The notes: generated from the sequence alone by a model not told the origin. Shown: positions 35,626 to 43,760, numbered from the stretch's first letter. The stretch is 64,000 nucleotides of DNA from Streptomyces sp. HUAS ZL42 (GCF_040782645.1 NZ_CP160403.1:6049001-6113000), one strand, 5' to 3'. Made by a program: numbers and translations.

Positions 35626-36455
35626 CCGATCTCGCACGCTTCTCCATCAACCAGATGACGGTCAAGCAGCTGTCGATGCCGGAACTGGTCGACGCCTGCC
35701 TGGAGCTGGGCGTCCCCGGCATCGGCCTCTGGCGCGAGCCCGTCCAGTCGTACGGCCTGGAGGCGACCGCGAAACTGGTCCGCGACGCGGGCCTGACGGT
35801 CACCACCCTGTGCCGGGGCGGCTTCTTCACGGCGATCGACCCGGACGCGCGGTCCCGCGCCCTGGACGACAACCGCCGGGCGATCGACGAGGCGGCCACC
35901 CTCGGCACGGACACACTGGTCCTGGTCTCGGGCGGCCTGCCGGCCGGTTCGAAGGACCTGCACGGCGCACGGGAGCGCATCGCGGACGCGCTGGCAGAGC
36001 TGGGCCCGTACGCGGAGGACCGCGGCGTCCGTCTGGCCATCGAACCGCTCCACCCGATGTACGCCTCCGACCGCTGCGTCGTCTCCACCCTCGCCCAGGC
36101 CCTGGACCTCGCGGAACGCTTCCCCGCGCACCAGGTCGGGGTGACCGTGGACACGTACCACATCTGGTGGGACGACACGGCACCGCAGCAGATCGCCCGC
36201 GCGGGCGCCGGCGGCCGCATCCACACCTTCCAGCTCGCCGACTGGACCACACCGCTGCCGGAGGGCGTCCTCAACGGCCGCGGCCAGATCGGCGACGGCT
36301 CGATCGACATGCGGGAGTGGAAGGGCCATGTGGAGGCGGCCGGTTACAGCGGTCCCATCGAAGTCGAGCTGTTCAACGAGGAGTTGTGGGCGCGGGACGG
36401 GCGTGAGGTGCTGGCGGAAACGGCGGCACGGTTCGTGGAGCACGTGATCGAATGA
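35622..36455 (+). CDS. Sugar phosphate isomerase/epimerase-family TIM barrel protein
   Basis: A 277-residue protein from ATG 35622, overlapping the DUF993 stop by 4 nt (ATGA). It has the xylose-isomerase-like barrel motifs FSINQMTVKQLSMPELVDA, LVLVSGGLPAGSKDLHGARER, RLAIEPLHPMYASDRCVVST with the metal-ligand Glu, VGVTVDTYHIWWDD and the closing IEVELFNEELW. It probably interconverts the keto-sugar product of its two partner enzymes. It is the last gene of the operon and is followed after 50 bp by convergent gvpK. Confidence 0.87.
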   Translation: MTDLARFSINQMTVKQLSMPELVDACLELGVPGIGLWREPVQSYGLEATAKLVRDAGLTVTTLCRGGFFTAIDPDARSRALDDNRRAIDEAATLGTDTLVLVSGGLPAGSKDLHGARERIADALAELGPYAEDRGVRLAIEPLHPMYASDRCVVSTLAQALDLAERFPAHQVGVTVDTYHIWWDDTAPQQIARAGAGGRIHTFQLADWTTPLPEGVLNGRGQIGDGSIDMREWKGHVEAAGYSGPIEVELFNEELWARDGREVLAETAARFVEHVIE

Positions 36456-36505
36456 CTGTGTGAGCAAAACGCGATCGCTACGGCAGGGCGACCCGTGGAA
36501 ACCCC

Positions 36506-36916
36506 TCACGGCGGCAGCAGCGTCCCCAACGGCCCCAGGTCGAGGTTGAGGTCCTCCATGGTCAGGCCGTAGCGGTCGCACAGCTCGGCCATGCGGTCGT
36601 GGAGGATCATCAGGGTCAGGCCGAGCCGTTCCTCCTGCTCCTCCGTCAGATTGCCGGCGTCCACGCGATGCAGGGCCTGTCGCTCCATCAGCTGCCGCAG
36701 CAACTCGACGATGGTGAGGACCAGTCTGACGAGGTCCCGTTCCACCGTGTCGGGGTCGGTGCGCAGACGGCGCGCGGCGGCCGCGCCCCGGCCGGCGGGC
36801 GGCGGGGCGACATCGTCCGGGCGGGCGGGCAGCAGAGAGAACGCACGGGTCGCGGCCTCGGCCACCTCCCGCAGCCGGTCGGCGGGCGGGCCCTCGGAGT
36901 CAGACGGGTTCGTCAC
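36506..36916 (-). CDS. gvpK: Gas vesicle protein GvpK
   Basis: A 136-residue protein, the last gene of the gas vesicle cluster. The GvpK core is VERDLVRLVLTIVELLRQLMERQALHRV with the following LTEEQEERLGLTLMILHDRMAELC and LDLGPLGTLL end. The N-terminal 45 residues are Pro/Ala-rich and variable. The start overlaps the end of gvpS by 17 bp. GvpK is an accessory needed for gas vesicle assembly in haloarchaea. Confidence 0.92.
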   Translation of the reverse strand: MTNPSDSEGPPADRLREVAEAATRAFSLLPARPDDVAPPPAGRGAAAARRLRTDPDTVERDLVRLVLTIVELLRQLMERQALHRVDAGNLTEEQEERLGLTLMILHDRMAELCDRYGLTMEDLNLDLGPLGTLLPP

Positions 36917-37160
36917 CGTGGTCGTCCTGTCCCGTGTACGCCCGTCCCGGAAGGACGACCCCCCACTGTTCGTCCATCTGCTCCTGGATGGAGACGATCA
37001 CCGCGCGCAGCGAGATCCTCACCAGGTCGATGTCCGAAACCGACAGGACGAGATCGCCGGTGAGCACCACGCCGCCGCTCAGCAGCCGGTCGAGCAGATC
37101 GATCAGCGCCACCGGCGTCCGGTTCGCCGGGCGGTCGTCGTAGTCGTCGTACGCGCTCAC
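36900..37160 (-). CDS. gvpS: GvpS, GvpA-like gas vesicle protein
   Basis: An 86-residue protein from GTG 37160 that overlaps the gvpL stop by 4 nt. It carries a GvpA-type core VALIDLLDRLLSGGVVLTGDL and DIDLVRISLRAVIVS, the helix-strand-strand-helix of the gas vesicle shell family. It probably lies at the cone ends or acts as a nucleator, as proposed for GvpJ, GvpM and GvpS. Confidence 0.9.
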   Translation of the reverse strand: MSAYDDYDDRPANRTPVALIDLLDRLLSGGVVLTGDLVLSVSDIDLVRISLRAVIVSIQEQMDEQWGVVLPGRAYTGQDDHGDEPV

Positions 37161-37969
37161 CGGTTCGGAGCCCTTTCCCGGGCTTCGGCCGACGACGGGG
37201 GCAGGGCGAAGGAGTACGGGGCCCACGGTCCCGTGACCTCCACCCGGACGCCGGGAAGTCCGTCGGCGGCGTGCTGCATCCGGCTGCGGAACTCCTCCGT
37301 CAGGTGGCGGGGAACCAGGTAGGCGTCATTGGAGACGTTCTCGCCGGACTCCCGGGCCAGGTCCCCCTGTTGAGGCCGGTGCCTGGCGCGCTCCACCGCC
37401 AGGCCGACGGCCTGCGCCTCGGTCCGCCTGACGGCCTCCTCGGCGGCCCGCCACGTCTCCTCACGCGCCTGGCGCTGGTACCGGCGCTGTCGCAGGTACG
37501 CGCGTCCCGGGTTCGGCTCGTCCGCCGGACGCCCCTCGCTCGCGGCCGACTGGGCGGGCGGAGCCTCGGCGTAGACCTTCACGCCCCATTCCACGTGGTC
37601 GGCGAGCCGGTCCAGCAGCGCGGTGAACGCCTCCTGCCGATCGCTCAGCATCTCGCGGACCCGGTCGTCGTCGAGGTAGACGGTGGCCAGCCGCAGGGGA
37701 AGGACCGTGGTGTACGCGGCCAGCCTCTCGATGACGAGGTGGTGCGCCCGGGCCGTCGCCTCCAGCCAGCCCAAGTCCTCCAGCCGGACCTTCAGCGCCG
37801 CCTCCGAGAACTCCTCCCAGGGCACGGCGCTCACCGCGGCGGCGAGCGCGCCCGCATGTGCCAGCGTGACAGCGGTACCCGTCACGCCAGGGACGTCGGA
37901 GAGCGCGGTCCGCTCCAGCGAGGGGGAGAACCGGACCACGGCGTATGCGTAGCTCAGCTGACCGTTCAC
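37157..37969 (-). CDS. gvpL: Gas vesicle protein GvpL
   Basis: A 270-residue GvpL/GvpF-family protein. The N-terminal domain begins LSYAYAVVRFSPSLERTAL, a ferredoxin-like start shared with GvpF, with EDLGWLEATARAHHLVIERL and TTVLPLRLATVYLDDDRVREML. The C-terminal domain ends in VRVEVTGPWAPYSFAL, the PPYSF-type end of the family. A 40-residue Arg/Gln linker separates them. GvpL is an assembly factor that links accessory proteins to GvpA. Its ATG overlaps the end of gvpJ by 4 nt. Confidence 0.92.
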   Translation of the reverse strand: MNGQLSYAYAVVRFSPSLERTALSDVPGVTGTAVTLAHAGALAAAVSAVPWEEFSEAALKVRLEDLGWLEATARAHHLVIERLAAYTTVLPLRLATVYLDDDRVREMLSDRQEAFTALLDRLADHVEWGVKVYAEAPPAQSAASEGRPADEPNPGRAYLRQRRYQRQAREETWRAAEEAVRRTEAQAVGLAVERARHRPQQGDLARESGENVSNDAYLVPRHLTEEFRSRMQHAADGLPGVRVEVTGPWAPYSFALPPSSAEARERAPNR

Positions 37970-38493
37970 GGGCCTCGGCTCCGGTCCTCGTCGTCCGCTT
38001 CGTCATCGGCGTCTTCGGCCCGGCGCCGTTTACGCCGCGGCTCCGTACGGGACTTCCGCTCGGTTTCGCGCGAGCGCTCAGTCCCGCGAGAGCGCTCCGT
38101 CTCGCGCGGTCGGCGGCGCTCCGTTGATCCGTCCCCGGCCAGTTCCGGCCGGGACTCCTCGACCTGCCGGCGCAACTGCTTCACCTCGGCGCGCAGACGC
38201 TCGTTCTGCTCCTTGAGGGAACGCCGGCCGTCCGCCATGGACGACAGGGCGGGATCGTGCTCCCACCAGTCGATGCCGATCTCCTTCGCCTTGTCGACCG
38301 AAGCGACCAGGAGACGGAGTTTGATGGTGAGCAGCTCGATGTCCAGCAGGTTGATCTTGATGTCACCGACGATGACGATGCCCTTGTCGAGCACCCGTTC
38401 AAGAATGTCGGCAAGGTTCGCGCCGCCGGACCCCTGACCGTACGGGTAGAGGCTCCGCGACGGCGTGGGAGCGCCGGAGTCGGACTGGGTCAC
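37966..38493 (-). CDS. gvpJ: GvpJ, GvpA-like protein with long Arg-rich tail
   Basis: A 175-residue protein from GTG 38493. Residues about 25-70 are a GvpA-type core (LADILERVLDKGIVIVGDIK, INLLDIELLTIKLRLLVASV) followed by AKEIGIDWW. The last 60 residues are a low-complexity tail rich in Arg, Glu and Ser (ETERSRGTERSRETERK and RRKRRR, then acidic). GvpJ is thought to shape vesicle ends. The long charged tail is more than the common GvpJ ending. Confidence 0.88.
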   Translation of the reverse strand: MTQSDSGAPTPSRSLYPYGQGSGGANLADILERVLDKGIVIVGDIKINLLDIELLTIKLRLLVASVDKAKEIGIDWWEHDPALSSMADGRRSLKEQNERLRAEVKQLRRQVEESRPELAGDGSTERRRPRETERSRGTERSRETERKSRTEPRRKRRRAEDADDEADDEDRSRGP

Positions 38494-38508
38494 AGCACAC
38501 TCAACCTC

Positions 38509-39585
38509 TCAGTTCCGCCCTTCGTCTTCGGATTCCTCCTCCCAGTCCCCTTCCTCGTCGTCGTAGCGCGCGTCGCCTTCCTCGTCCTCCTCGTCCTCTA
38601 CGTCGTCCTCCTCGTCGAACCGGTCCTCCGGTTCTTCCTCTTCCTCTTCTTCCTCTTCCTCCGCGGCCTCTTCCTCCTCATCCTCCTCAGCGCGGCCCTC
38701 CGCTTCCTCCTCCTCGCGGACCACCTCGCCCTCCTGGATCTCCCCGCGCCAGCCCCCGGTGGCCTCTCCGCGCATCATCACGAACGTGCGGTAGAGCTTC
38801 AGATCGAGCCGTGCGCGGCGGCCCTGGGCCCGCATCAGGCCGCCGACCCTCTCGACCACTCCCTTGGGGAAGTACTCGAGGACGAGCAGCACCTTGGTGA
38901 GGTTCTCCCCGAGCGGATGGAAGGTGACGACCCCCTTGGTCGTGGCCTTGTCACCCTCGGACGTCCAGGCGATCCGCTCGTCGGGCACCTGTTCCGTGAT
39001 GTTGCCGCGCCAGTGACGGCTCGCCTTGGCGATCTTCACGTGCCACTGCGTGGTCGTGTCGTCCTCCTGCTCGACGTCGACCACGCCCTTGGCGAACCGG
39101 TCGAACTCCTGGAACTGCGTCCACTGGTCGTACGCCTCGCGCACCGGGACGCCCACGTCGATGTCCTCGATGATGGTGAGCCCCCGGCCGGTGCCACCCT
39201 CGGGGCCCTTGCCGTGCCCCGCCTCAGTGACGTCCTTCGCCTTCTCGGCGACTCCCTTCGCCTTGTCCATCAGCGCGTCCTTGGCATGGGACGCGGTCGC
39301 GGTCAGCACCGAACCCGTCGGCAGCTGCCCGCCCAGCTTCTTGGCACCCTTGCCCACGGCCGTGGCCAGCCCCTGAGGGCTCATGTGCGCTTCGCCCAGC
39401 CGGCGCGCTCCCTCGCCCAGCCGGTGGCCGAAACCCTCCAGCATCAGCTCCAGACGAGTCTCGATGTAGTGCTCCAGCTCTTCCTTCAGCCGGTTCGCGC
39501 CCGGGCTCTGCTGTGCCTGCTCACGGACCTTGGTGAGGGCCCCGGCACCCGCCGAACGGCCTCCCGCCGCCTTCCCCTCAGCCAT
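38509..39585 (-). CDS. gvpZ: GvpZ, SRPBCC-domain gas vesicle cluster protein with poly-Glu tail
   Basis: A 358-residue protein from ATG 39585, preceded by GAGGAGG and overlapping the end of gvpY by 8 bp. The N-terminal 120 residues are helical, ending with alternating A/K/G (AKDALMDKAKGVAEKAKDV). Residues about 135-275 are an SRPBCC/polyketide-cyclase-like domain: IIEDIDVGVPVREAYDQWTQ, WHVKIAKASRHWRGNI, RIAWTSEGDKATTKGVVTFH and LTKVLLVLEYFPKGVVERVG. The last 75 residues are almost all Glu and Asp, with a run of nine or more Glu. This gene is specific to actinobacterial gvp clusters and its function is unknown. Confidence 0.82.
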   Translation of the reverse strand: MAEGKAAGGRSAGAGALTKVREQAQQSPGANRLKEELEHYIETRLELMLEGFGHRLGEGARRLGEAHMSPQGLATAVGKGAKKLGGQLPTGSVLTATASHAKDALMDKAKGVAEKAKDVTEAGHGKGPEGGTGRGLTIIEDIDVGVPVREAYDQWTQFQEFDRFAKGVVDVEQEDDTTTQWHVKIAKASRHWRGNITEQVPDERIAWTSEGDKATTKGVVTFHPLGENLTKVLLVLEYFPKGVVERVGGLMRAQGRRARLDLKLYRTFVMMRGEATGGWRGEIQEGEVVREEEEAEGRAEEDEEEEAAEEEEEEEEEEPEDRFDEEDDVEDEEDEEGDARYDDEEGDWEEESEDEGRN

Positions 39586-40174
39586 CGCCCTGCCTCCTCG
39601 ACCGTGAGGTGCCGCTCTGCGCACGGCTCGGGGCGGCGGTCGTCTTCTTCTTGCGCGGCTCGCTCTCCTGGCCCGACCCGCGGTGCTCCGTCTTCTCCCG
39701 CCCGGTGCTCCGCCGCGCCGGGGCCTTCCGTGCCCGGCTCTGCCGCTCCTCGCTCTGCCCCTCCCTGCTCCGGCCCGCCTCGGCCCGGCTGCCTTCCTCG
39801 CCCTCGGGCTCTTCGTCCTCGCGACCCTCGGCCTCTTCGGCCGCGCGTTCCTCGGCCCGGCCCTCTTCGCCCTCGCCCTCGTGATGGGCTCTTTCCTGAA
39901 GTCCCTCGGTGCGCGCGTGGATTGCGTCGGCCAGATTCTCCGCCTTCGCGGTCAGCACGGAGGTCGCCGCGGCCTTGCTCGCGTCCGCCAGCTCGGTGCG
40001 CACCTGCTTGCGGACGGTGCTGAGGAAGGGGGTGTCGAGCGCCTTGCCGAGCTGCCCGGGCCTGATCCGCGATCCTGCCAGGGCCGCCCCGAGGCCGATG
40101 GCGAGCTTGGCCTTCTTCGTCCGGCCCAGCGCGTAACCACCGAGGAGAGCCGCGCCTATCTTGGCGTTGTTCAT
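39578..40174 (-). CDS. gvpY: GvpY, actinobacterial gas vesicle cluster protein
   Basis: A 198-residue protein from ATG 40174. Its first ~90 residues are hydrophobic and helical (IGAALLGGYALGRTKKAKLAI, GLGAALAGSRI), then GLQERAHHEGEGEEGRAEER begins a long, highly charged low-complexity tail that mixes Glu and Arg (EEAEGREDEEPEGEE and then RARKAPARRSTGREK). I recognise no enzyme motif. Position and tail type match the gene called gvpY in Streptomyces gvp clusters. Its role is not established. Confidence 0.78.
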   Translation of the reverse strand: MNNAKIGAALLGGYALGRTKKAKLAIGLGAALAGSRIRPGQLGKALDTPFLSTVRKQVRTELADASKAAATSVLTAKAENLADAIHARTEGLQERAHHEGEGEEGRAEERAAEEAEGREDEEPEGEEGSRAEAGRSREGQSEERQSRARKAPARRSTGREKTEHRGSGQESEPRKKKTTAAPSRAQSGTSRSRRQGDG

Positions 40175-40215
40175 GATCTCGTCTTCTTTCCTTGCCCCTC
40201 GCGGCCTGCTCCCGG

Positions 40216-40479
40216 TCACGGTCCGGGCTGCCCGCCCCGTTGCAGCTGATAGGCCTTGATCTCCTCCAGGCGGTGCAGCAGTTCCTCCTCGCGCTCTTCG
40301 AACTCCTCTTCGTCGATGCGGCCCTCGGTCCGCTCCCGCTCCAGGTTCGCGAGCGCCTCCTGCACCGGAGTGGGGTCGTAGGCCTCGTCCTCCGCGGCCA
40401 TGACCAGCTTGTCGACCACCCAGCCGATGCCCCTGACCGGAGCGATCGGCAGCGTCAGGATCCCGGTGATCAGTCCCAC
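40216..40479 (-). CDS. gvpG: Gas vesicle protein GvpG
   Basis: An 87-residue protein from GTG 40479. GLITGILTLPIAPVRGIGWV is the conserved GvpG start, followed by VMAAEDEAYDPTPVQEAL and a charged helix RTEGRIDEEEFEEREEELLHRLEE. GvpG is a coiled-coil assembly factor. It starts 37 bp downstream of gvpF. Confidence 0.93.
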   Translation of the reverse strand: MGLITGILTLPIAPVRGIGWVVDKLVMAAEDEAYDPTPVQEALANLERERTEGRIDEEEFEEREEELLHRLEEIKAYQLQRGGQPGP

Positions 40480-40516
40480 ACCGCCTCCTCGTGCCGTTCG
40501 AACGTCCGGACTCGGG

Positions 40517-41245
40517 TCAGACGAAGCTGTACGGCGGAAGCGGACCCAGCAGCCGGATCTCCACGCCCTGTTCGTCGTAGCGCTCAGCCAGCTCCTGGCC
40601 GGCCTGTGCGAACTCCTTGGTCCGGTCCTCGTCCACCAGGAAGGACGCGCTCACGAAGTACTGCTGGGACGGCGGCGCGACCTGCTCGGACAGGGCGAGC
40701 GGCCTCAGCTCGCCGAGGACCTCCTCGGCAAGTGCCTCCTGGCGGTTCTGCACCTCCTGAGCCACCAGTTCACCGAGCGCCAGCCGGTCCTCGTACGTCC
40801 CTTCGCCCTCGCGGGTCGCCTCGTTGAGCTCACGAGCCCGGTCGTTCTCCTCGAGAATGGCGCGCAGCAGCGTGTCCTCGTCCTGGACTCCCTTGAGGTT
40901 GAACTCCACCCGCCCGGTGAGGTCGTCGATGCGCTGGGAGAACTCCTCGGCCATCTCCTCCAGCACAGCGCGTACGGCGTCCTCGTCCTGCGCGACGAAC
41001 CCGAAGCTCAGCGGCAGGGTCGTACCGTCGGCCCACAGCCGCCCCTGGACCTCGTGGTGCGCCTCCACGTCCCGGCGTTTGACGGAGAGGTCCTCCGGTG
41101 TCTCACTGACGACGGCGCACAGGGAGTCACCGCGCACGACGCGTATCTCGGAGGTCCCCTCCCCGACGCCCTTGAGGCCGTCGAGGCGCAGCGGATGCGA
41201 TGCCTTGGTGATCGCGTACACGTACAGGGACATCGGCGCGCTCAC
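40517..41245 (-). CDS. gvpF: Gas vesicle protein GvpF
   Basis: A 242-residue protein of the GvpL/F family. MSLYVYAITKASHPLRLDGL opens it, with VVSETPEDLSVKRRDVEAHHEV, TLPLSFGFVAQDEDAVRAVL and a C-terminal GVEIRLLGPLPPYSFV, the classical end motif. GvpF lies on the gas-facing side or chaperones GvpA. The start at 41245 overlaps the gvpA stop by 4 nt; an internal ATG at 41233 is a possible alternative. Confidence 0.93.
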   Translation of the reverse strand: MSAPMSLYVYAITKASHPLRLDGLKGVGEGTSEIRVVRGDSLCAVVSETPEDLSVKRRDVEAHHEVQGRLWADGTTLPLSFGFVAQDEDAVRAVLEEMAEEFSQRIDDLTGRVEFNLKGVQDEDTLLRAILEENDRARELNEATREGEGTYEDRLALGELVAQEVQNRQEALAEEVLGELRPLALSEQVAPPSQQYFVSASFLVDEDRTKEFAQAGQELAERYDEQGVEIRLLGPLPPYSFV

Positions 41246-41676
41246 TCCTCCCGGTCTCTCGAGGAACGGCGGCTCGAGCCGCGTTCGGGTTCCTTCTCAC
41301 GCTTGCGGTCGCTGTCGTCGCCGCGCCCCTTCAGCGAATCGCTGACCGCCTCGACCGCGCCGGTCAGCGCCCCTTTGCTCTTGCCCTTGGCGCCGCCCTC
41401 CTCGACACTCTGGACGACGTCCGTCAGCTGTGCGGGGGCCTTGCGGCCCGACTCCAGGTCCTGCCGGTTGCAGGCCTCGGCGAAGCGCAGATACGTGTCG
41501 ACGCTGGCCACGACCACCCGGGCGTCGACCTTGGCTATCTCGATACCGATGAGGGACACCCGTACGAACGCGTCGATGACCAGGCCCCGGTCGAGGACCA
41601 GCTCCAGCACGTCGTAGAGATTGCCCGAGCCTCCGGCGGGTCCGGCCTCCCCGCCGGCCTGCGGTACCACGGTCAC
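41242..41676 (-). CDS. gvpA: Major gas vesicle structural protein GvpA with charged tail
   Basis: A 144-residue protein from GTG 41676. Residues about 18-75 carry the GvpA shell motif (NLYDVLELVLDRGLVIDAFV, RVSLIGIEIAKVDARVVVAS). GvpA forms the gas-permeable rib of the vesicle wall and is usually about 70 residues long. Here about 70 extra residues follow, Lys/Glu/Arg/Ser-rich and ending RGSSRRSSRDREE. Such a tail would have to project from the shell surface. Whether this organism makes visible vesicles is not known from sequence. Confidence 0.92.
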   Translation of the reverse strand: MTVVPQAGGEAGPAGGSGNLYDVLELVLDRGLVIDAFVRVSLIGIEIAKVDARVVVASVDTYLRFAEACNRQDLESGRKAPAQLTDVVQSVEEGGAKGKSKGALTGAVEAVSDSLKGRGDDSDRKREKEPERGSSRRSSRDREE

Positions 41677-41710
41677 TGGACTTTTCCCTTCCGACGAAGG
41701 GGAGCCGCAC

Positions 41711-41977
41711 TCAGCGGCTGTTGTTCTCTCTGTCGACCTGCGAGCGCGTGTAGCGGCGTCCGCGTTCGTACGCCATCAGCTTGCCCGTCGGGTCCAGAAC
41801 GACCTGGTAGCTGGCCATGACGCTGCTCGTCTCCGGAACGCGCTCCAGCTCCACCACCTCGACCTCGGCCTCCCAGCCCTGCTCGGTCGGCTTCAGCGAG
41901 GAAACCGACTCGGGAGCCCGTCCCAGCAACTCGGTGAGCTGCTCGGTCGCGCTCCGCATCGCCTCGGGGGCGGACAC
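41711..41977 (-). CDS. gvpO: Gas vesicle protein GvpO (start uncertain)
   Basis: The conserved GvpO core is EAMRSATEQLTELLGRAPES, then GWEAEVEVVELERVPETSSV and MASYQVVLDPTGKLMAYERG. GvpO is a small accessory and possible regulator. The first canonical in-frame start, GTG 41977, gives 88 residues with GAGG five bases upstream. The frame stays open upstream for about 28 more codons, rich in Lys, Ser and Thr like the N-terminus I recall from other GvpO proteins. The place where a start is expected (42059-42061) reads ATC, behind a good AAGAAGG site. The first gene of the cluster, it opens the operon. Confidence 0.85.
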   Translation of the reverse strand: MSAPEAMRSATEQLTELLGRAPESVSSLKPTEQGWEAEVEVVELERVPETSSVMASYQVVLDPTGKLMAYERGRRYTRSQVDRENNSR

Positions 41978-42262
41978 CCGCTCCTCGGTGGAGGCCTTTT
42001 CCGATGTGGAGGCCTTCTCCGACGAGGTATCTGCCTTCTTCGGCTCACGGTCGTTCGTGATCCATCACCTTCTTCTCCATGTCAATCATCGGCCTCCCCC
42101 ACAGCACCTGCCACTCGGGGACCGGCCGCCGGCAAAAAGATCTCCAAGAATCTGGCCGGAGACCGTGCAACCCTTTGCGCGCCACGTGTGTCGTACATGG
42201 CGTCGGAACTTCTGGAGGGGGATCTGGGGGGATCGCGGGGGTTCTGGCAGGAGGGGAAAACC

Positions 42263-42294
42263 CGAGGGGCCCGGTCGACGGACCGGGCCCCTCG
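42263..42294 (-). terminator. Hairpin terminator of rbsK-rbsD
   Basis: A perfect 14-bp stem, 42263-42276 with 42281-42294, and a GACG loop. It lies 14 bp beyond the rbsD stop. It also separates the ribose genes from the gas vesicle operon. Confidence 0.85.
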
Positions 42295-42307
42295 AAGCTG
42301 TCCGGGC

Positions 42308-42696
42308 TCAGAAGAACACCCCGCACCGCAGCAGCACGTTCGCGTACGGCCGCGCTTCCCCGGTGCGTACGACCAGACGCGCCCCGGCCGACAGCTCCTT
42401 CAGCCTCTCGTGCGGCACGAGCACCAGCTCGGCGAAGCGGCCGTCCAGCAGCGCCGAAGCCGCCGGATTGGCGTCCCGCACCTCCGCGGCGCCGTCGCGC
42501 CCTCCACGACCAGCTCGGACAGCGGTCCGTCCAGCACCTCGGCGAAGGACGGCACCCCGGCGCGGAAGGCGAGGTCCACCACCCTCGGCCCGTCCGGTAT
42601 CGGCATGCCGGCGTCGCACACCAGCACCCCGTCACCGTGCCCCAGCTCGGCCGGCGCACCGGGCAGATGACGATTGAGGATTCCCGCCTCCTTCAC
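42308..42696 (-). pseudogene. rbsD: D-ribose pyranase RbsD with a frameshift
   Basis: Two frames make one RbsD. Starting at GTG 42696, which overlaps the rbsK stop by 4 nt, the first frame gives [40 protein letters not shown] and [16 protein letters not shown]. The frame is lost near 42497 (GCGACGGCGCCGCGGAGG). The second frame carries [40 protein letters not shown] and [18 protein letters not shown] to the stop at 42308. RbsD converts beta-pyranose to beta-furanose ribose, feeding RbsK. A 1-nt loss or 2-nt gain would explain it; both halves are otherwise well conserved, so an error in the sequence is possible. Confidence 0.8.
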
Positions 42697-43595
42697 AGGG
42701 CGGAGACCTCCGCCGACGTCGGGAACGACTCCTGCGCACCTCGCTTCGTGACGGCCGCCGCCCCGACCCGGGCCGCGTATCGGGCCGCCTCCGCCAGGGA
42801 GGCCCCGGCGCCCAGCCGGAACGCCAGCGCCGCGGTGAACGCGTCTCCGGCGCCCGTCGTGTCCACGGCGTCCACCTTCACGGACGCCACCCGCGCGACC
42901 CCCGCGGAGGAGGCCACCAGCGCCCCTTCCGCGCCCAGCGTCACGACCACCGAACGCGGCCCCTTCGCCAGCAGCGACCGCGCCCAGTCCTCCGGCTCCC
43001 CGTCCCCGCCCGCGTCGCCGAGGATCACCTTCGCCTCGTGCTCGTTGACGATCAGCGGGTCGCAGGCCGCCAGCACCTCGTCCGGCAGCGGCCGCGGCGG
43101 GGAGGGGTTCAGCACGAAGCGGCCGTCCGGCGCCAGGTTCCGTACGACCTCCACGACCGTCTCCAGCGGGATCTCCAGCTGTGCCGACACCACCCGCGAG
43201 GCCTGGAGGAGGCCGGCCGCGGCCCGTACGTCCTGCGGCGTCAGACGGCCGTTCGCGCCCGGCGACACCACGATGCTGTTGTCCCCGGACGGGTCCACCG
43301 TGATCAGCGCGACGCCCGTCGGCGCCCCGCCGACCAGGACGCCCGCCGTGTCGACCCCGGCCGCCCGCTGCGAGTCGAGCAGCAGCCGGCCGTGCGCGTC
43401 GTCGCCGACCCGGGCCAGCAGGGCCGTACGGGCGCCGAGGCGGGCGGCCGCGACCGCCTGGTTCGCGCCCTTGCCACCCGGGTGGACGGCCAGATCGGAG
43501 CCGAGCACCGTCTCGCCGGCGCCCGGCCGCCGCTCGACGCCGATCACCAGGTCGGCGTTGGCCGATCCCACGACCAGGAGGTCGTAGTCGTACAT
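42693..43595 (-). CDS. rbsK: Ribokinase RbsK
   Basis: A 300-residue PfkB-family sugar kinase from ATG 43595. The N-terminal motif VHPGGKGANQAVAAARLGA near 38-56 and C-terminal VDAVDTTGAGDAFTAALAF near 246 are the PfkB signatures; in the latter Asp is the catalytic base. It phosphorylates ribose at C-5 after uptake. It is coupled to rbsD downstream. No ribose transporter is nearby. Confidence 0.93.
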   Translation of the reverse strand: MYDYDLLVVGSANADLVIGVERRPGAGETVLGSDLAVHPGGKGANQAVAAARLGARTALLARVGDDAHGRLLLDSQRAAGVDTAGVLVGGAPTGVALITVDPSGDNSIVVSPGANGRLTPQDVRAAAGLLQASRVVSAQLEIPLETVVEVVRNLAPDGRFVLNPSPPRPLPDEVLAACDPLIVNEHEAKVILGDAGGDGEPEDWARSLLAKGPRSVVVTLGAEGALVASSAGVARVASVKVDAVDTTGAGDAFTAALAFRLGAGASLAEAARYAARVGAAAVTKRGAQESFPTSAEVSAL

Positions 43596-43745
43596 GAAAG
43601 GACTCCTCTACTACGTACATGGAACGGTTGCTGAGGGTGGGCAGGGCCCGGTCCATCTTCGGGGACGTCACCGGCCGCCGCGCGAGCGGCGTACGACGAC
43701 CCGCGACACGCGCACGGATCGCGTCCAGGCACCGAGTGCCACCCA

Positions 43746-43760
43746 TCGAAAGCGCTCAAG
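43746..43760 (-). promoter_or_regulatory. Possible LacI-type operator upstream of rbsK
   Basis: TCGAAAGCGCTCAAG, centred on AGCGCT (43751-43756), lies about 155 bp upstream of rbsK and resembles LacI-family operators. It is nearer the recD2 start on the other strand (about 60 bp), so the target gene is unsure. Confidence 0.35.
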
